This document shows, in pieces, positions 10,030-20,856 of a stretch of DNA of 64,000 nucleotides. The stretch is taken from NCBI GenBank assembly GCA_905221605.1, contig CAJNDS010000003.1:62001-126000 (forward strand), in the 5' to 3' direction. Below the pieces are notes generated by a model. That model did no database searches. It saw nothing but the letters and a program-made list of their open reading frames with translations, and was not told the origin of the DNA. The position numbers were made by a program, and so were the translations under genes. This DNA is from Symbiodinium natans. Its lineage: Eukaryota > Sar > Dinophyceae > Suessiales > Symbiodiniaceae. Numbering within the stretch: the stretch's first letter is position 1; each line of letters begins with the position of its first letter.

Positions 10030-10800
10030 CAGGGGACGGCGGAGATCTTGAGGGTCTCTGAATACTACATGTTAGGGTCTAGGGTTTAAGGTTTAGGGTT
10101 TAGGGCTTAGGAGGGGGTCCTGAATACTACACTCAGTGAGACATGATATGGGTGAGGGATTAGGGTCCAGGGTTTTAGTTGTACACTACTAAGCTTGCTA
10201 TACATTCCACCCCCCCCCCTTACGCCCCTCAAGAGCCACAGGTCTGAATTGCGAATAGAATGGAACTAGTTGGAACCAGCCAACGAGTCCTTCGAACTCT
10301 CAAGAACATCTGTCAAAGTCCTGGCCCATTCAATAGCCACAAGTGCAGTAGGGTTCCGACACAGAAAACCAGATACAGCTGTGGTTCTCCTCCTGGTAAC
10401 ACGTAACCCTAAACTATCTCATGAAAGGGTTCTCGAGTGCTTAGTGGTACTTCAGGGTTGAGGGCTTAGGGCATCGAATGCTGCATGAACCTCGACCAAT
10501 AAGATCGAGCTCTTTTTTAAGCGGCAGTTGCGCCGGTCCCGTCGCTCAGGACCGTCAATGGCTTAGCTGTGCAAGCGGTCTCCACTGTTTGGCTGGCGAC
10601 GTGCTCCAGAATAAAGTCCATCTGCAGGGAGCACCCAGACATAACTGCTACCGAGATGCAATTGCATTGACCGAAGTAAATGTTTTGGTGGATTTGGGTA
10701 GGCCTGCTGCTTTAGAGCTTTAAAACCCTACAGTAGTACACGTACCTTAAACCCTAAGCTTCAAAAACCCCAAACCCAAAATCCCGAAGCCCTAGCACAA
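10030..10800. other. unique sequence with uncertain coding
   Basis: Open stretches occur on both strands around 10270-10720, but none has a clear splice frame. Decayed TTTAGGG units lie at 10075-10110. I call no gene. Confidence 0.4.
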
Positions 10801-10811
10801 GTTTCTTGGTC

Positions 10812-10922
10812 GAGGTTCATGTGTAGTTACAAACTGAGCTTAGGCAGGGCCATTGTAGCTATAACTGGATAAAGTTTTAGGCGCCTGTAACCCTGCTTGA
10901 ATGTACACATGAAACCTCCGAA
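10812..10922. mobile_element. fold-back relic
   Basis: Inverted arms GAGGTTCATGTGTA and TACACATGAAACCTC enclose about 80 bp. Shares the GGTTCATG(T)GTAGTTA arm with elements near 22.5, 37.5 and 61.9 kb. Confidence 0.6.
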
Positions 10923-10990
10923 CCCTAAACCTCAAAGCCTCCCGCGAACTAGGGTTTAGGGTTTAAGGTTTAGGGTTTAAGGGTTTAGGG

Positions 10991-11076
10991 AGGTCCTGGA
11001 AGACAGCTTCAATCCAGCGGCTGTCCAGCCGATCCCAGAGGATGCTTACTGGCAAAGACCTGACACTCATCACGGA
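10991..11076 (-). CDS. exon, unknown protein
   Basis: After acceptor ACCTGAG the minus strand reads VRSLPVSILWDRLDSRWIEA, strongly protein-like. The plus strand is also open but less convincing. Here TTTAGGG lies on both sides. Confidence 0.5.
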
Positions 11077-11336
11077 CTCAGGTGGTGCTGCTTGTGGGTT
11101 AAGGGGTTAGGGTTTAGTGTTTAGGGCTTGGGGTTTATAGGGTTTAGGATTTAGGGCTTGGGTCTTAGGGCTTAGGGTTTAGGATCTAGGGCCTACAATA
11201 TCCCATGTTTTGGGTTCGGAGGTCTCTGAGTGTTTGGTCCATGACCTTACAACACCCTAAGCCAAACCCTAAACCCCAAACCCTAAACCTTAAAAATACA
11301 GGTAGTTTTGGCGAACCTGGCGGGGTTCCTCAAGTG

Positions 11337-11409
11337 CTAGGCATCGGGCAACAGATCTGCTTTGAGCTCCCGCGTCTTTTCCAGGTCGTAACGAGACAGC
11401 CTGAAGAGG
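11337..11409 (-). CDS. exon, possibly terminal
   Basis: Reads LFRLSRYDLEKTRELKADLL and runs into TAG at 11339-11337, so it may be a gene's last exon, or the TAG may follow a GC donor two codons earlier. Flanked by CCCTAAA-like and TTTAGG units. Confidence 0.5.
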
Positions 11410-12039
11410 CTTAAAAGGTTTAGGATTGGTGTTCGTGGGGTTAGGGGTTTGGGGTTTAGGGTTTAGGGTTTAAGGTTTAGGGTTTAGGGTCTAGGGCTCG
11501 TAGTAGTAAGTAGGCATGGTTGCGGGCTTCGGGTCTACGGGGCGGTGTTCTTCAACACAGACACTCGACAAATGTCCCGAAACGCCATGTCGCCTGAGCA
11601 GATCGATTCCCAAATCCTCCACGATTCAAATCAGCAGCGATGCAATGACCCTAGACTCGAAGCCCTAAACCCTAAAACCTAAACCCTAAACCGGGTAGAG
11701 GTCCTAGGGAATGCTACGCCCAGCTCCCGGAGAATGTTCAAAGGCCCACGGATGAAAGTACTACCACTATCCCATGAAAGAAGGGGGGGTGTGGGGTTTG
11801 GGGCACCGCCGAGAAGAGGAACATGAACGGCTACTCCATGTTTTTGCTGCACCCCTTAACCGGAAACACAACTGAACTATCCCATGTATTTTGTATATGT
11901 ATATATACATATATATATATATGGTACCACCCCCCCCCAAAAAAAAACTACGTTTCCATATGCTCTTCAATCCTGAAGTCCGACAGATAGGCCTCCCAGT
12001 TTGGTCATGGTAGGGTTTTATTAATCCACTAAATATTTT

Positions 12040-12665
12040 ACTCAATTTCACTAATTTGTCTAAATGCAATTGACTTAATTACTTGAATTAACTTCGTTAA
12101 TTCCAACCAGCTTAATTCACGTAATTCGAGCCACTCAGCAATTGCTCGAGCGAGTGCTCGAACAGAAGTGACCTGAACAACTTGCTCGAGATCGTGGATT
12201 GGTCTTAATATTAATGAGATTCCTGTTAGTTTTATTGGGTTCCTGTTAAATTTAATAGGATTCATAGGGTTCGTAGAATCCGAATTAAATCAATAGGAAT
12301 CCCTTTAAAATGAATGAGAACCCTATTGAAATTAATACGAATCTTTTAAACCTCAGTAAGAATCCTCGTGCAAATAATAGGAATCTGGTTTAAATATGTA
12401 GATATGAAACTTATAGGACTCCTATAAAATTTCTTGGAATCCTAAATTCAGAGGAATCATAGGAAGCCCATTGAAATGAATAGGAACCCTGTTGAATTCA
12501 TAGGATGCTATTAAGATGAATGGGAACCCTACAAAAAGTTCTCTGAATTCTGTGAAGAGCAACAGGAATCCGTTTAAAAGGAAGATGAATCCAATTAAGA
12601 CCAAGAGGATCCAATAAAATTCAAAACGTGAACCCTTTAAAACAATAAGAGCCGTACTGTTAGCA
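12040..12665. repeat. AT-rich degenerate minisatellite
   Basis: A diverged tandem repeat of roughly 25-30 bp built on AATTAATAGGAATCC(C)TTT. It contrasts sharply with the G/C-asymmetric telomere-like surroundings. A TA-rich run and a C9A9 run lie just before it (11893-11947). Confidence 0.7.
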
Positions 12666-12764
12666 TTATTATGAACCCCACACACTTTCTCAACAGCAGA
12701 CGCGCGCGGGCATAGGCGTGAATACAGCTACAGCCCTGCCTCTGGACACGCACTCACGCCCATC

Positions 12765-13311
12765 CTATTTGAGGCTCGACTGCGCGCAGAGCATGAAGCG
12801 ATACAGTTTGGTGTAGTTTCGCGACAGCAGCTGCTCAGCAGCTCCCTCCCAAACAACCGCTGCATGGACTTGAGATGCACCAAAGCGCCGCCTTGGAAGC
12901 ACTGCGTTGCCTGCCTTGGATGGAGCAGCCATGTTTCAAGGGTTCAAACTTAATATGACTGACATAGTATTGATAATGGCCCTATTGAACATTGTTGCAT
13001 TCATGGGGCTTTGCCGCCTGGAAGAAACTATCATTCACCTCTTCGTTGTCATGGTAGATTTTCTTCTCAGCGAGCCAGGCAAGTGCATTCTTTTGCGGGC
13101 CTTTGTACGTAGCAAAGATGGTCTGGAACTTTGCAACCATGTCACAAAAGTGTCTGCAAGCGAGGCAGTCTTGCGGTTCTCTTCACAAAAGTCGATGCTT
13201 GCTCGAGCAACTTCAGCATCCTTGTAGATGGCCCAGCTGCACACGGTCGGACCGCGATGCTTCCATGAGTCTTAGCAGGTGTGGCCAATCTTGCTCCGAG
13301 CAGCCCCCGCA
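12765..13311 (-). CDS. gene C, last three exons, unknown protein
   Basis: Three minus-strand exons (13311-13245, 13153-12991, 12914-12765) join in frame and end in TAG at 12767-12765. Introns are 91 and 76 nt with clear acceptors (CGCTTGCAG, ATCCAAG) and contain no telomere-like repeats. Exon 2 reads MVAKFQTIFATYKGPQKNAL and ALAWLAEKKIYHDNEEVND. The last exon has WEGAAEQLLSRNYTKLYRF. The product looks soluble and helical; I recognise no family. The start lies upstream and was not found. Confidence 0.7.
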
Positions 13312-13534
13312 CTTGAAGCAAAGCAGCCCGGATCACAGGCAGGCAATGAGGGAGGCCTTCAGAAAGCTGCCCAAGAAATTAAAAGAAGTTAAATGACTCT
13401 TATAATTAATATTTCAAGTGAAACCAGTGGCAACATAGTACATAAAGGTCCCTCTCTCTCTCTCATATATATATATATGTATATATCTATATATATATAT
13501 ATATATACATATACATAGTAAATATTCACAACAC

Positions 13535-13662
13535 ATATACATACATACATACATACATACATACATACATACATACATACATACATACATACATACATAC
13601 ATACATACATACATACATACATACATACATACATACATACATACATACATACATACACACAC

Positions 13663-13693
<31 letters not shown>

Positions 13694-13722
13694 TACACAC
13701 ATACACACATACATAGGATCTG
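13535..13722 (+). repeat. (ATAC)n microsatellite
   Basis: More than 30 tetranucleotide units with a short (AC)n section, preceded by (CT)n and (TA)n at 13448-13510. Any long reading frame through it (Tyr-Met-Cys-Val repeats) is an artefact. Confidence 0.95.
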
Positions 13723-13824
13723 TGCCTAAATTTAGACATGCAAAAACAAAGAAAAATGTATAACACAAAAAATGTAAGTATGTAACCCTGAGCCCTAAGC
13801 AACCCTAAACCCTAAACTCTAAAC

Positions 13825-13906
13825 CTCCGAGGGTTTTGGAGCCAAGAAGCGGCGTGAACCCAGCGAGGGACGCCGCCCGGAGGAACTCTTGAGCGAAGCG
13901 CACCTC
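13825..13906 (-). CDS. exon, unknown protein
   Basis: Clear acceptor TTTTTCTGACAG, donor GTTTAGAG. Reads EVRFAQEFLRAASLAGFTPL. The plus strand is also open here but has no splice context. Confidence 0.65.
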
Positions 13907-14185
13907 CTGTCAGAAAAATCGCTTCGGACCTAAGAAATCGGGCTGTGGCTCGTTCGTAGGGTTTCCAACTCCTGGGAAGCATATCAAGGAGCCCAGTCTA
14001 CACCCTAAACCCTAAAACGCCCCCACAAATCCTAACCCCCGAAATCCTCCGCAGACCCCTTCAAGGCCCGCTAGAAGGAGGATCCGGGGACTTTGTCAGT
14101 GGTGTTAAAACCAGTAGGATGACCCCAAGTGGGGTCCCTTTTGGGGTAATTACTTACAACTCTATGTTGCGCCTGCTTTCTAAGC

Positions 14186-14272
14186 TGGGTAGCCTAGTAG
14201 CCATGGTTGGATACTTTCCAAGGGAACCTTGAACCAAGAAAGGAGAGGAAAAAGGGTACCACTGGGCTACCA
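14186..14272. mobile_element. fold-back element, family D
   Basis: Shares AAGGGAACCTTGAACCAA and the end GGTACCACTGGGCTACCAAG with the 5.3 and 20.5 kb copies; the left arm starts TAGCCTAGTAGCC. Confidence 0.75.
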
Positions 14273-14373
14273 AGTACATACCCCGATCCTCCCAAAGTAG
14301 AATTGCCCAAAGTCCCCTGAACAGTTCCAAGATTCAGTGCCCTCGCCCCTAAACCCTAACCCTAAACCCAAAC

Positions 14374-14440
14374 CCAGCGTCCTTCTCTGGCAAAGGCCAA
14401 CTGCCTCCGGGTGATGCACAGCAAGCTGTTTCCGAGTCCC
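14374..14440 (-). CDS. exon, unknown protein
   Basis: Reads LGNSLLCITRRQLAFAREGR up to donor GTTTGGGT. The acceptor is not certain. Confidence 0.5.
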
Positions 14441-14539
14441 CCCACCCCACGAGGCTTCCGAGATTAGGGGTACCTTCTATATTGGAAGGTCCCCTATTCT
14501 CCTAAACCCCCGTGTAGAATTTTAGGGCTTTGGAATTTG

Positions 14540-14623
14540 GAATATCCAGCCCAGGTATCGTTCGGGCGTTGCAAGCTGCAACGCTACACCCCGGTCTATG
14601 AGTTCGGGGGTTGTGGCGTGCAG
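14540..14623 (-). CDS. exon, unknown protein
   Basis: Acceptor CTTGGGTTCAG. Reads TTPELIDRGVALQLATPERY. The donor side is unclear. Confidence 0.6.
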
Positions 14624-14999
14624 CTGAACCCAAGAAACCACTTTTCAGGGTTTTAGGGTGTAGGGTGTAAGGCGCCGGGCTTAGGGAAGGTTGATGAAGC
14701 GTAGTTTGACCTGTACTGCAAAGCCCTGAAACCCGTAAACCACCCACAACTCTTAAGCCCTCGAAGCCAAAAACACCGAACACTCTGAAGCCGTGAACAC
14801 CACAAACATGTTGGAGAACATTGGGCCACTCGCCTCCCTAAACCCTAAACCCTAAACCCTAAACCCTCAAACCTCTATGCAGAACCCTTGAAGCCAAAAA
14901 AGGAAACCCTAAACCCAAACACTAAAGCCCAAACCCTAAAAAAACAAAAGCGAGAACTAGGGAGTATTGGGGAACATTGGGATACCAACCCCTTGCCCT

Positions 15000-15486
15000 G
15001 GAACCCTAGACCCTAGAACCCTCGAAGCCCTAGAACCCTAAACCCCCAGAACCCCAGAACCCCAGACCCCAGAACCCTAGAACCCTAGAACCTAAACCCT
15101 AAACCCTAGAACCCTGGAAGTGTAGAACCCAAGAAGCCCAAAGCCTCAAAACCACCAAAACCCCTAACGTATCAACCCCAAACAAGGCCCCCCCAAAACC
15201 CTATAAACCCCTTGAAAAAAAACTTTAACAGCCCCCAGGCCCTATAAAACAGACCAGACAAAAGCCACAAAGCACCCAAGATAACCTATGACAGCCCTGA
15301 AGCCCGGAAGCCCTTCAACCACAGGAAGCCAAACGACCTTTCAAGCCCTATAAGCCGTATAAGCCCTGTAAGCCCTAGAAGCCCTAGAAGCCCTATAAGC
15401 CCTATAAGCCTAACCCCTAAACCCTAGACCCTAGACCCTAAACCCTAAACCCTAAACCCTAAACCCTAAACCCTAAACCCTAAACC
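15000..15486 (+). repeat. CCCTAGA / CCCTAAA variant region
   Basis: Mixed CCCTAGAA, CCCTATAAG and CCCTAAA units ending in eight clean CCCTAAA units at an exon donor. Confidence 0.85.
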
Positions 15487-15552
15487 CTTTCAAAAAGCAG
15501 CCGCGTCACCCACCCAGCGTCTTCTGACTGGGTCAAAGGGCTGGTAAGCGTC
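15486..15552 (-). CDS. exon, unknown protein
   Basis: Acceptor TCGGGCCCAG. Reads DAYQPFDPVRRRW; a donor GTGGGTGA after the Trp avoids the TGA that follows in this frame. TTTAGGG lies on the right, CCCTAAA on the left. Confidence 0.5.
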
Positions 15553-16017
15553 CTGGGCCCGAGAGCAGACCTTGACCTACTTGCAAACATACTCAGGAAG
15601 AAGTTTAGGGTTTAGGGTTTAGGGTTTAGGGTTTAGGGTTTAGGGTTGAGGGTCTAGGGTTTAGGGTTGAGGGTTTAGGATAGGGAAAACCTTAACTTGT
15701 TAGACCTTACGACTCCTACATACCACGGGGGCCAAAAACATAGTCTAAAGTCCAACGGTGGGCTCGGCAAGCTTAAGAACGTTGGCATGCCTGGGGTTCC
15801 GGGCTTTAGGGCTCAGGGTTTGGGGTTTGGGGTTTGGGGTTTGGGGTTTGGGGTTTGGGGTTTAGGGTTTAGGGTTTAGGGCTAACCTGTGACTCCCAAA
15901 TCCTACAAAAAGACATAGGGCAGAAGCCCCCCAAAACAGCTAGCAAATAGAGCCCCCGGCACACCGCCCCAAATCCCAAATCCCAAATCCCTTAGAGACC
16001 CCTGATACCTTGCTTTT

Positions 16018-16112
16018 GTGTAGACACTGGAAAATTTTCCCCTTTTTAGGCATAAGTAGCTATAATAGGAACCCAGAACCAAAAAAGTATTAAAGTATAG
16101 TACTCCAAAACC
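16018..16112. mobile_element. fold-back element, family F
   Basis: Shares TAGACACTGGAAAA, GGAACCCAGAA and AAGTATTAAAGTATAGTACT with copies at about 37060 and 39329. Confidence 0.75.
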
Positions 16113-16513
16113 CAGTTTTTACCCCATCAAACCCAAGGGCCCACAGGACGGTTTAAAGGAGGCAAGGGATCGTTAGGGTTGAGTTGGGATTTAGGGTTTC
16201 GGGCTCAGGAGGGTTTAGTGTTGAGGGCTTTTTAGTGCGGCTTAGGGTGCGTTCCTGAGACAATCATACCCTAAACCTTAAACCCTAGACCGTAGACCCT
16301 AGACCCTAGACCCTAAACCCCAAACCCTTCACCCTAAACCCTAACCCAATGAGGCAAGCTATAAACAAATGCCAAGGTTCTACCTAGTGGGGATTTCAAG
16401 GGTGGTTGGTCTTGGTATTGGGGTTTGAACATCTAGGGCTTATCTTTGTCTTAGGCTAAGCCAGGAAAATGCAAAGCACCCTTTCTTTCATTGGCTTTGC
16501 AGGGGGCCTAACT

Positions 16514-16624
16514 AGGTTGCCCAGTAACCTAGGATGAAAAAGGGTGCCCTTTTTTGCTTAAAGGGGTTTATAAGGGAACCTAAACCTACCTAAAAGGGAA
16601 TAAGGGTACTACTGGGCATCCTAG
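16514..16624. mobile_element. fold-back element, family E
   Basis: Inverted ends CTAGGTTGCCCAGTA and TACTGGGCATCCTAG; the same inner sequence as the 3.2 kb copy. Confidence 0.8.
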
Positions 16625-16717
16625 CTAAACCCAACTGCAAAGGTTTACGCTTTAGCGTTTAGGGTCTATAGGGTCTAGGGTAGCACGCTTGAACTCAAAG
16701 TGTGCACCGGCTACAGC

Positions 16718-18191
16718 CTACAATGCCTGCTTGCATCCTAGCCATGCACATGTCGGGAACATGCCCTAAATCCTAAACCCTAAACCCTAAACCCTATGAC
16801 ATCGAGCACAGGGCCTTCACATGGTAGCACTTCAGCCCTCAGCCCTGAAGCCCAAGCCCTAAACCCCATATTGCTGAAGCCCCGCGCCTAAACCCCAACC
16901 TCCAAACTCTCAACCCTAAGACCCTAAACTGGAATCTGAAAGTATGGCCCCTAAGCCCTTCCACCCATAAACCCATAAACCCAAAAACCCTCAACCCTCA
17001 AACCTAAACCCGAAACCCAAACCCGGTCCTTCAGGTTCATCCGCAGCGCCCGGAGTTCGCTACGGATCTGTTCTGAGAGCTGATCGCCTCACATGGCAAA
17101 CCTCTCTAAACCCCAACCCCTGTAAACACCCCATAACCCCCTCACCCTCAACCCCAATCCATCCCCAACCCCCAAATCCCAACCCCTAAGCCCTAGATGG
17201 ATGCAAAGCCCTAACCAGCCAGGCCGAACCCATTGTGCCCGGGGTGTGCCAAGAATTTGGCTTGAACCCAAGCCTTAAACCCCCCCCCCCCCCCCCGAAA
17301 CCCGAGTGCGGGGGGTATGTCGGGGGTGTGCCGGCAGTGTGCTGGCAATGTGCCTTTGGTGGTGTTTACGTGTTTACGTCTGCTGAGAGCAAGACACAGT
17401 CGTCTCCCCCATCGCTGACAGTCACGACCTGCCCCAAGTTCTCGATCGAATACCCAAAACCCTAATTACACCCAAAACCCTAAACCTTAAACCCTAAACC
17501 CTGAACCCTAAACCCTGAAAAAAATACTCTTTTTGTCTGCCCTGAGGCTCTGAGGCTCGGGTGTGCCTCGTCCTCTTCGCAGGCCTCCTAGGGTTTAGGG
17601 TTTAGGGTTTAGGGTTTAGGGTTTAGGGTTTAGGGTTTAGGGTTTAGAGTTTAGGGTGTACCCGAGCTCAGAGTGATGCCTCTCATCTGGGCAGGCAAAC
17701 TCGCCGACGATGAGATGCCCTGCATGCGTTTGCTCTGCTGAGACATGTTCTCATGCAGCTGCTGCACGGTGTTTTCCAGGCCTCGCGACCATCTGCTCCT
17801 GAGCTTGCTGCGTCTTGTCGCAGGTCTCTGCGTTCGATTCAGACCCGAACGTTTCGAGTTTGGGGTTTAGGGAACCCCTCCTTACCGCAACAAAAACAAT
17901 CCACCGCAACCCCCCTAGGCCAGAAGGTCGGGAGTTGGAGGCCCGCACCCAGCCCTGGACCACTTAAACCCATAAGCCTTCCAACCCTGAACCTGCTAAC
18001 CCTAAACCCTATAAACCCTAAACCCTAAACCCTATACCTTCTAACCCTAAACCCTAAACCCCAATAACCCTAAATCCTATACCTCCCTAAACCCTAAACC
18101 CGGGACCTGCGCCTGAGGCCCAGGCAGAAGTCATTCCACTCCGCCAGCGCCTCTGGATCCTGAGTCGGGGTGGCGCCCCAGAGAAGGGGTT
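16718..18191 (-). CDS. gene B: six joined exons with a stop
   Basis: Minus-strand exons 18191-18100, 17827-17662, 17587-17514, 17440-17378, 17079-17023 and 16765-16718 join in one frame through five GT-AG introns and end at TAG (16720-16718). This gives about 166 codons. Exon 2 carries a coiled-coil-like stretch (LENTVQQLHENMSQQSKRM). Exon 5 is another charged helix (LSEQIRSELRALRMNLKD). Exon 4 is acidic (VVTVSDGGDDCVLL). Three donors are telomere-like (GTTTAGGG twice, GTTTGGGT). The last acceptor lies inside a TTTAG unit, so that exon is the least sure. An upstream exon (18440-18375) can join through a GC donor. No family recognised; a coiled-coil protein fits. Confidence 0.7.
17023..17079 (-). 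CDS. gene B exon 5
   Basis: Acceptor GGCGATCAG; reads LSEQIRSELRALRMNLKDR; donor GTTTGGGT. Confidence 0.7.
17378..17440 (-). CDS. gene B exon 4
   Basis: Acceptor TCGATCGAG; reads NLGQVVTVSDGGDDCVLL; donor GTAAACAC. Confidence 0.7.
17514..17587 (-). CDS. gene B exon 3
   Basis: Acceptor ACCCTAG inside a CCCTAAA tract; the joined frame reads GTPEPQSLRADKKSIFF; donor GTTTAGGG. Confidence 0.6.
17662..17827 (-). CDS. gene B exon 2 (coiled coil)
   Basis: Acceptor CGAACGCAG; 166 nt, open; helix from LRSRWSRGLENTVQQLHEN onward. Donor GTACACCC. Confidence 0.7.
18100..18191 (-). CDS. gene B exon 1 of those joined
   Basis: Acceptor CCTCAATAG; reads QDPEALAEWNDFCLGLRRRS; donor GTTTAGGG. Confidence 0.7.
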
Positions 18192-18374
18192 CTATTGAGG
18201 GTACTAGGGGCTTAGCGATTAGGGTTTGGGGTTTAGGCTTTGGGGTTTGGGCTTTAGGGTTTGGGGGTTTAAGGTTTAGGGTTTGGGGTTTAGGGCTTGG
18301 GGCTTTGCCATCCCCAAACCCTGAACCCTAAACCCTAGACAACATGCGACACTGAGAATGTTGAACCTTCAGCC

Positions 18375-18440
18375 CTGCTTGCGGGGCTCGTGGTATTCGC
18401 TGGAGGGCATTTCCCACCAACGTAGGAGCAACATGACATC
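18375..18440 (-). CDS. exon, probably gene B
   Basis: Acceptor CCTGCGAG; reads DVMLLLRWWEMPSSEYHEPR. It joins the next exon in frame only with a GC donor (GCTGAAGG). Confidence 0.6.
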
Positions 18441-18639
18441 CTCGCAGGTTTAGGATGTATGCTTTAGGCGTTCGCAAAAATTCCAAACTCAAAGCTCTAA
18501 GCCCTCCCCCCCCCCAAAAAAAAACAAAAAAAACCTAACCGTAAACCCTAAACCCCTATATAAATAAACCCAAAACCCCAAAGCCCTAAACCTAAACCCT
18601 GGGCCCGAAACCCTAAACCCTAAACCCCAAACCCTAAAC

Positions 18640-18692
18640 CCACGAGCCTCGGATCCACTCGCCAGTCTGGCGCCCAGCTTCTCCCGGAGCAC
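18640..18692 (-). CDS. exon, probably gene B
   Basis: Acceptor AAAGAAG; reads VLREKLGARLASGSEARG; donor GTTTAGGG directly at the edge. Repeats flank it in the usual order. Confidence 0.6.
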
Positions 18693-18834
18693 CTTCTTTC
18701 TTCAAGGGTTTAGGGTTTAGGGCTTAGGGCTTAGGGTTTAGGGTTCCTAAAACCACAAAAATACTCTATTGAATAATCCCTCGGGCTTAAGGAACCGAAA
18801 ATAGAGCATCTGAACCCTAAACACACTCTGACCC

Positions 18835-18925
18835 CTAAACCCTAAACCCTAAACCCTAAACCCTAAACCCTAAACCCTAAACCCTAAACCCTAAACCCTA
18901 AACCCTAAACCCTAAACCCTAAACC
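18835..18925 (+). repeat. CCCTAAA tract
   Basis: About 12 clean units. The flanking 18720-19480 holds more CCCTAAA (19105-19190) and TTTAGGG (19388-19465) with no exon I trust. Confidence 0.95.
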
Positions 18926-19544
18926 CTGAACCTTAAGCAATTCCAAGTGAACTTTGGGCTTCCGGGGCTTCAGGAACCTTGTCACAAAGGGTATTCAGTG
19001 TTTAGTTCATACGGGTTTAGGCTTCGAGAATTTTGGGTTTCGGGTTACCTCGGTTGGACTTTGACTTGGACTGGGTCATTGGTTGGAAGGGTCGGGCTTG
19101 GACCCTAAACCCTGACCCTAAACCCTAAACCCTAAACCCTAAACCCTAAACCCAAAACCCTAAACCCTAAACCCTAAACCCGAAACCGGGGGGAGGGGGG
19201 GAAGTTGGACTTGCACTTGGACTAAGCCCTAAACCCTCAACCCTGGGCCCTGAGCCAAGGGGGCTCCCTTACTATACTAATTATAGTTAAGGGACTTCTA
19301 ACTTCAGTACTAGGATGGCCCCTCCTTGTAAGCCAAGGGGGCTCCTGTTATGGAGCCGAACCCCACACAAACAAGGGAATAAGGCAGCTGCGGGTTTAGG
19401 GTTTAGGGTTTAGGGTTTAGGGTTTAGGCTTTAGGGTTTAGTGTTTAGGGTTTAGGGTTTAGGTTCGGGATAGTTGTACGAGGATGGCTATAGATTTATA
19501 TAGGGGGGCAGAGGTTTGTAGATTCGCGATGATCTACCCAGGCC

Positions 19545-19850
19545 AGAAGCAGACTTGTGTCTGGGGGGGGCATCTTCAATCGCATGCATGTGCACGAAGG
19601 CCACTCCTGAGGTGACCATGCGCATCTGATCCCTCGAAAACGATGTCCTGTTCGATCGGCGCCTCTTGCGTCTTTTGCAGACTTCATCTGCGCAGCGCTC
19701 GCTGGGAGGAATTGCGTGGCTCCACATTCGTAGCTTTGCACGGGCAGCATGTTCTTGGCTTGCACCTTGCTTAAGACTGTCCAGCGTCGAGCACGCAGCG
19801 GCGTGCCCAGCGTCGTCGAGTCTGTCCCTGGGATACTGGGCTCCAGATTG
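19545..19850 (-). CDS. exon with clear intron, unknown protein
   Basis: After acceptor TTGTGATTTCAG the minus strand reads NLEPSIPGTDSTTLGTPLRA, then WTVLSKVQAKNMLPVQSYEC, and stays open for about 300 nt. This is one of the longest exons here. The 3' limit is uncertain because another frame (CKRRKRRRSNRTSFSRDQMR) also looks coding further down. No family recognised. Confidence 0.6.
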
Positions 19851-19963
19851 CTGAAATCACAACAGCGATTAACTTAAATATTGAAACAGGAGAGGCTCAC
19901 AAGCACTCCTACTTCTGAGGGCGGTGCGCGAGCAAAATTGCAAAAGGATAGTGAGAAATTTAC
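19851..19963 (-). other. 113-nt GT-AG intron without telomere repeats
   Basis: Sense strand AAG|GTAAATTT ... TTTCAG, a textbook intron. The exon before it would start inside a CCCTAAA-type tract, so that exon is missing or very short. Confidence 0.6.
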
Positions 19964-20340
19964 CTTGCTTAAGGGTTGAGGGTTTAGGGTTTAGGGTTTA
20001 GGGAAACATGCGGGTTTAGGGCTTAGGGAAGATTGGGGTTTTATGTAGGGATCTGGCCACCCTTCCTCCCCCTCCTCTCCTCACCTCCGCCCCTCCCCCT
20101 CCCCCCCCCTCTCCCCCCCCCCCCCCCCCCCACCAAAAACTTCGCAGCGCACAGTTACAGGGTTTACGGTTTAGGGGTAAGGAATCCTCAAATCTCTAAA
20201 CAATAAACCTTAACCCTCAACCCTCAACCCTCACCCTAAACCCTAAACCCAAAACCCTAAACCCTAAACCCTAAAACCCTAAACCCCAAACCCCAAACCC
20301 CAACCCCTAACCCTAACCCATAAAGGGCCCCATCACAGAG

Positions 20341-20388
20341 GCCCTTGACCTTGAATATTCCCTGGCCCCGGATCGGGGCTCCATGGTT
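20341..20388 (-). CDS. short exon, weak
   Basis: Reads GAPIRGQGIFKVKGL between a CCCTAAA-type left flank and nine TTTAGGG units on the right. Confidence 0.35.
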
Positions 20389-20483
20389 TAGGGTTTAGGG
20401 TTTAGGGTTTAGGGTTTAGGGTTTAGGGTTTAGGGTTTAGGGTTTAGGGGATTCCCCCCCAGAACAACCGATAAGCCAGTCTG

Positions 20484-20626
20484 ACTTGGTATTTCCAAGC
20501 AATACTGATTAGCCCAGTAACCATACGATGATAAGACTACACTTGTTTGGGTTTTGTTGCTTTCAAGGGAACCTTGAACCAGAACAAAAGGGCAAAAGGG
20601 CAAAAGGGTACCACTGGGCTACCAAG
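20484..20626. mobile_element. fold-back element, family D
   Basis: Outer ends CTTGGTA and TACCAAG; inner TTCAAGGGAACCTTGAACCA and GGTACCACTGGGCTACC as in the 5.3 and 14.2 kb copies. Confidence 0.75.
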
Positions 20627-20801
20627 AATATTCGAGCTCTCCCCCCCCCCCCCCCCCCCAAGGGCATGTCTAGTAGGTACACTGCTTGTAACCCCAGCCA
20701 CGGGTGAACCTCCACATAAACCCCAAACCCTATAGACCCTAGGCTCTAAACCCTAAACCCTAGACCCTATCCCTAAACCCTATAGACCCTAAACCCTGAA
20801 C

Positions 20802-20856
20802 TCGCTGCACCTCCGGCGGCACCGGGATGTACGAAGCCCTTGGGGCGACGGGCGAG
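20802..20856 (-). CDS. exon, unknown protein
   Basis: Reads SPVAPRASYIPVPPEVQR up to donor GTTCAGGG. The right flank is again CCCTAAA, not the usual TTTAGGG. Confidence 0.5.

Noticed and set aside
13100-13200. One-base deletion in gene C
   Set aside because: A normal acceptor (CGCTTGCAG) at 13155-13154 explains the frame change as an intron.
13389-13802. Frames with Tyr-Val-Cys-Met repeats
   Set aside because: Pure product of the ATAC tetranucleotide array.
17662-17827. Frameshift inside the coiled-coil exon
   Set aside because: Starting from the CGAACGCAG acceptor in phase 0 the whole exon is open; the first frame I read began inside the intron.
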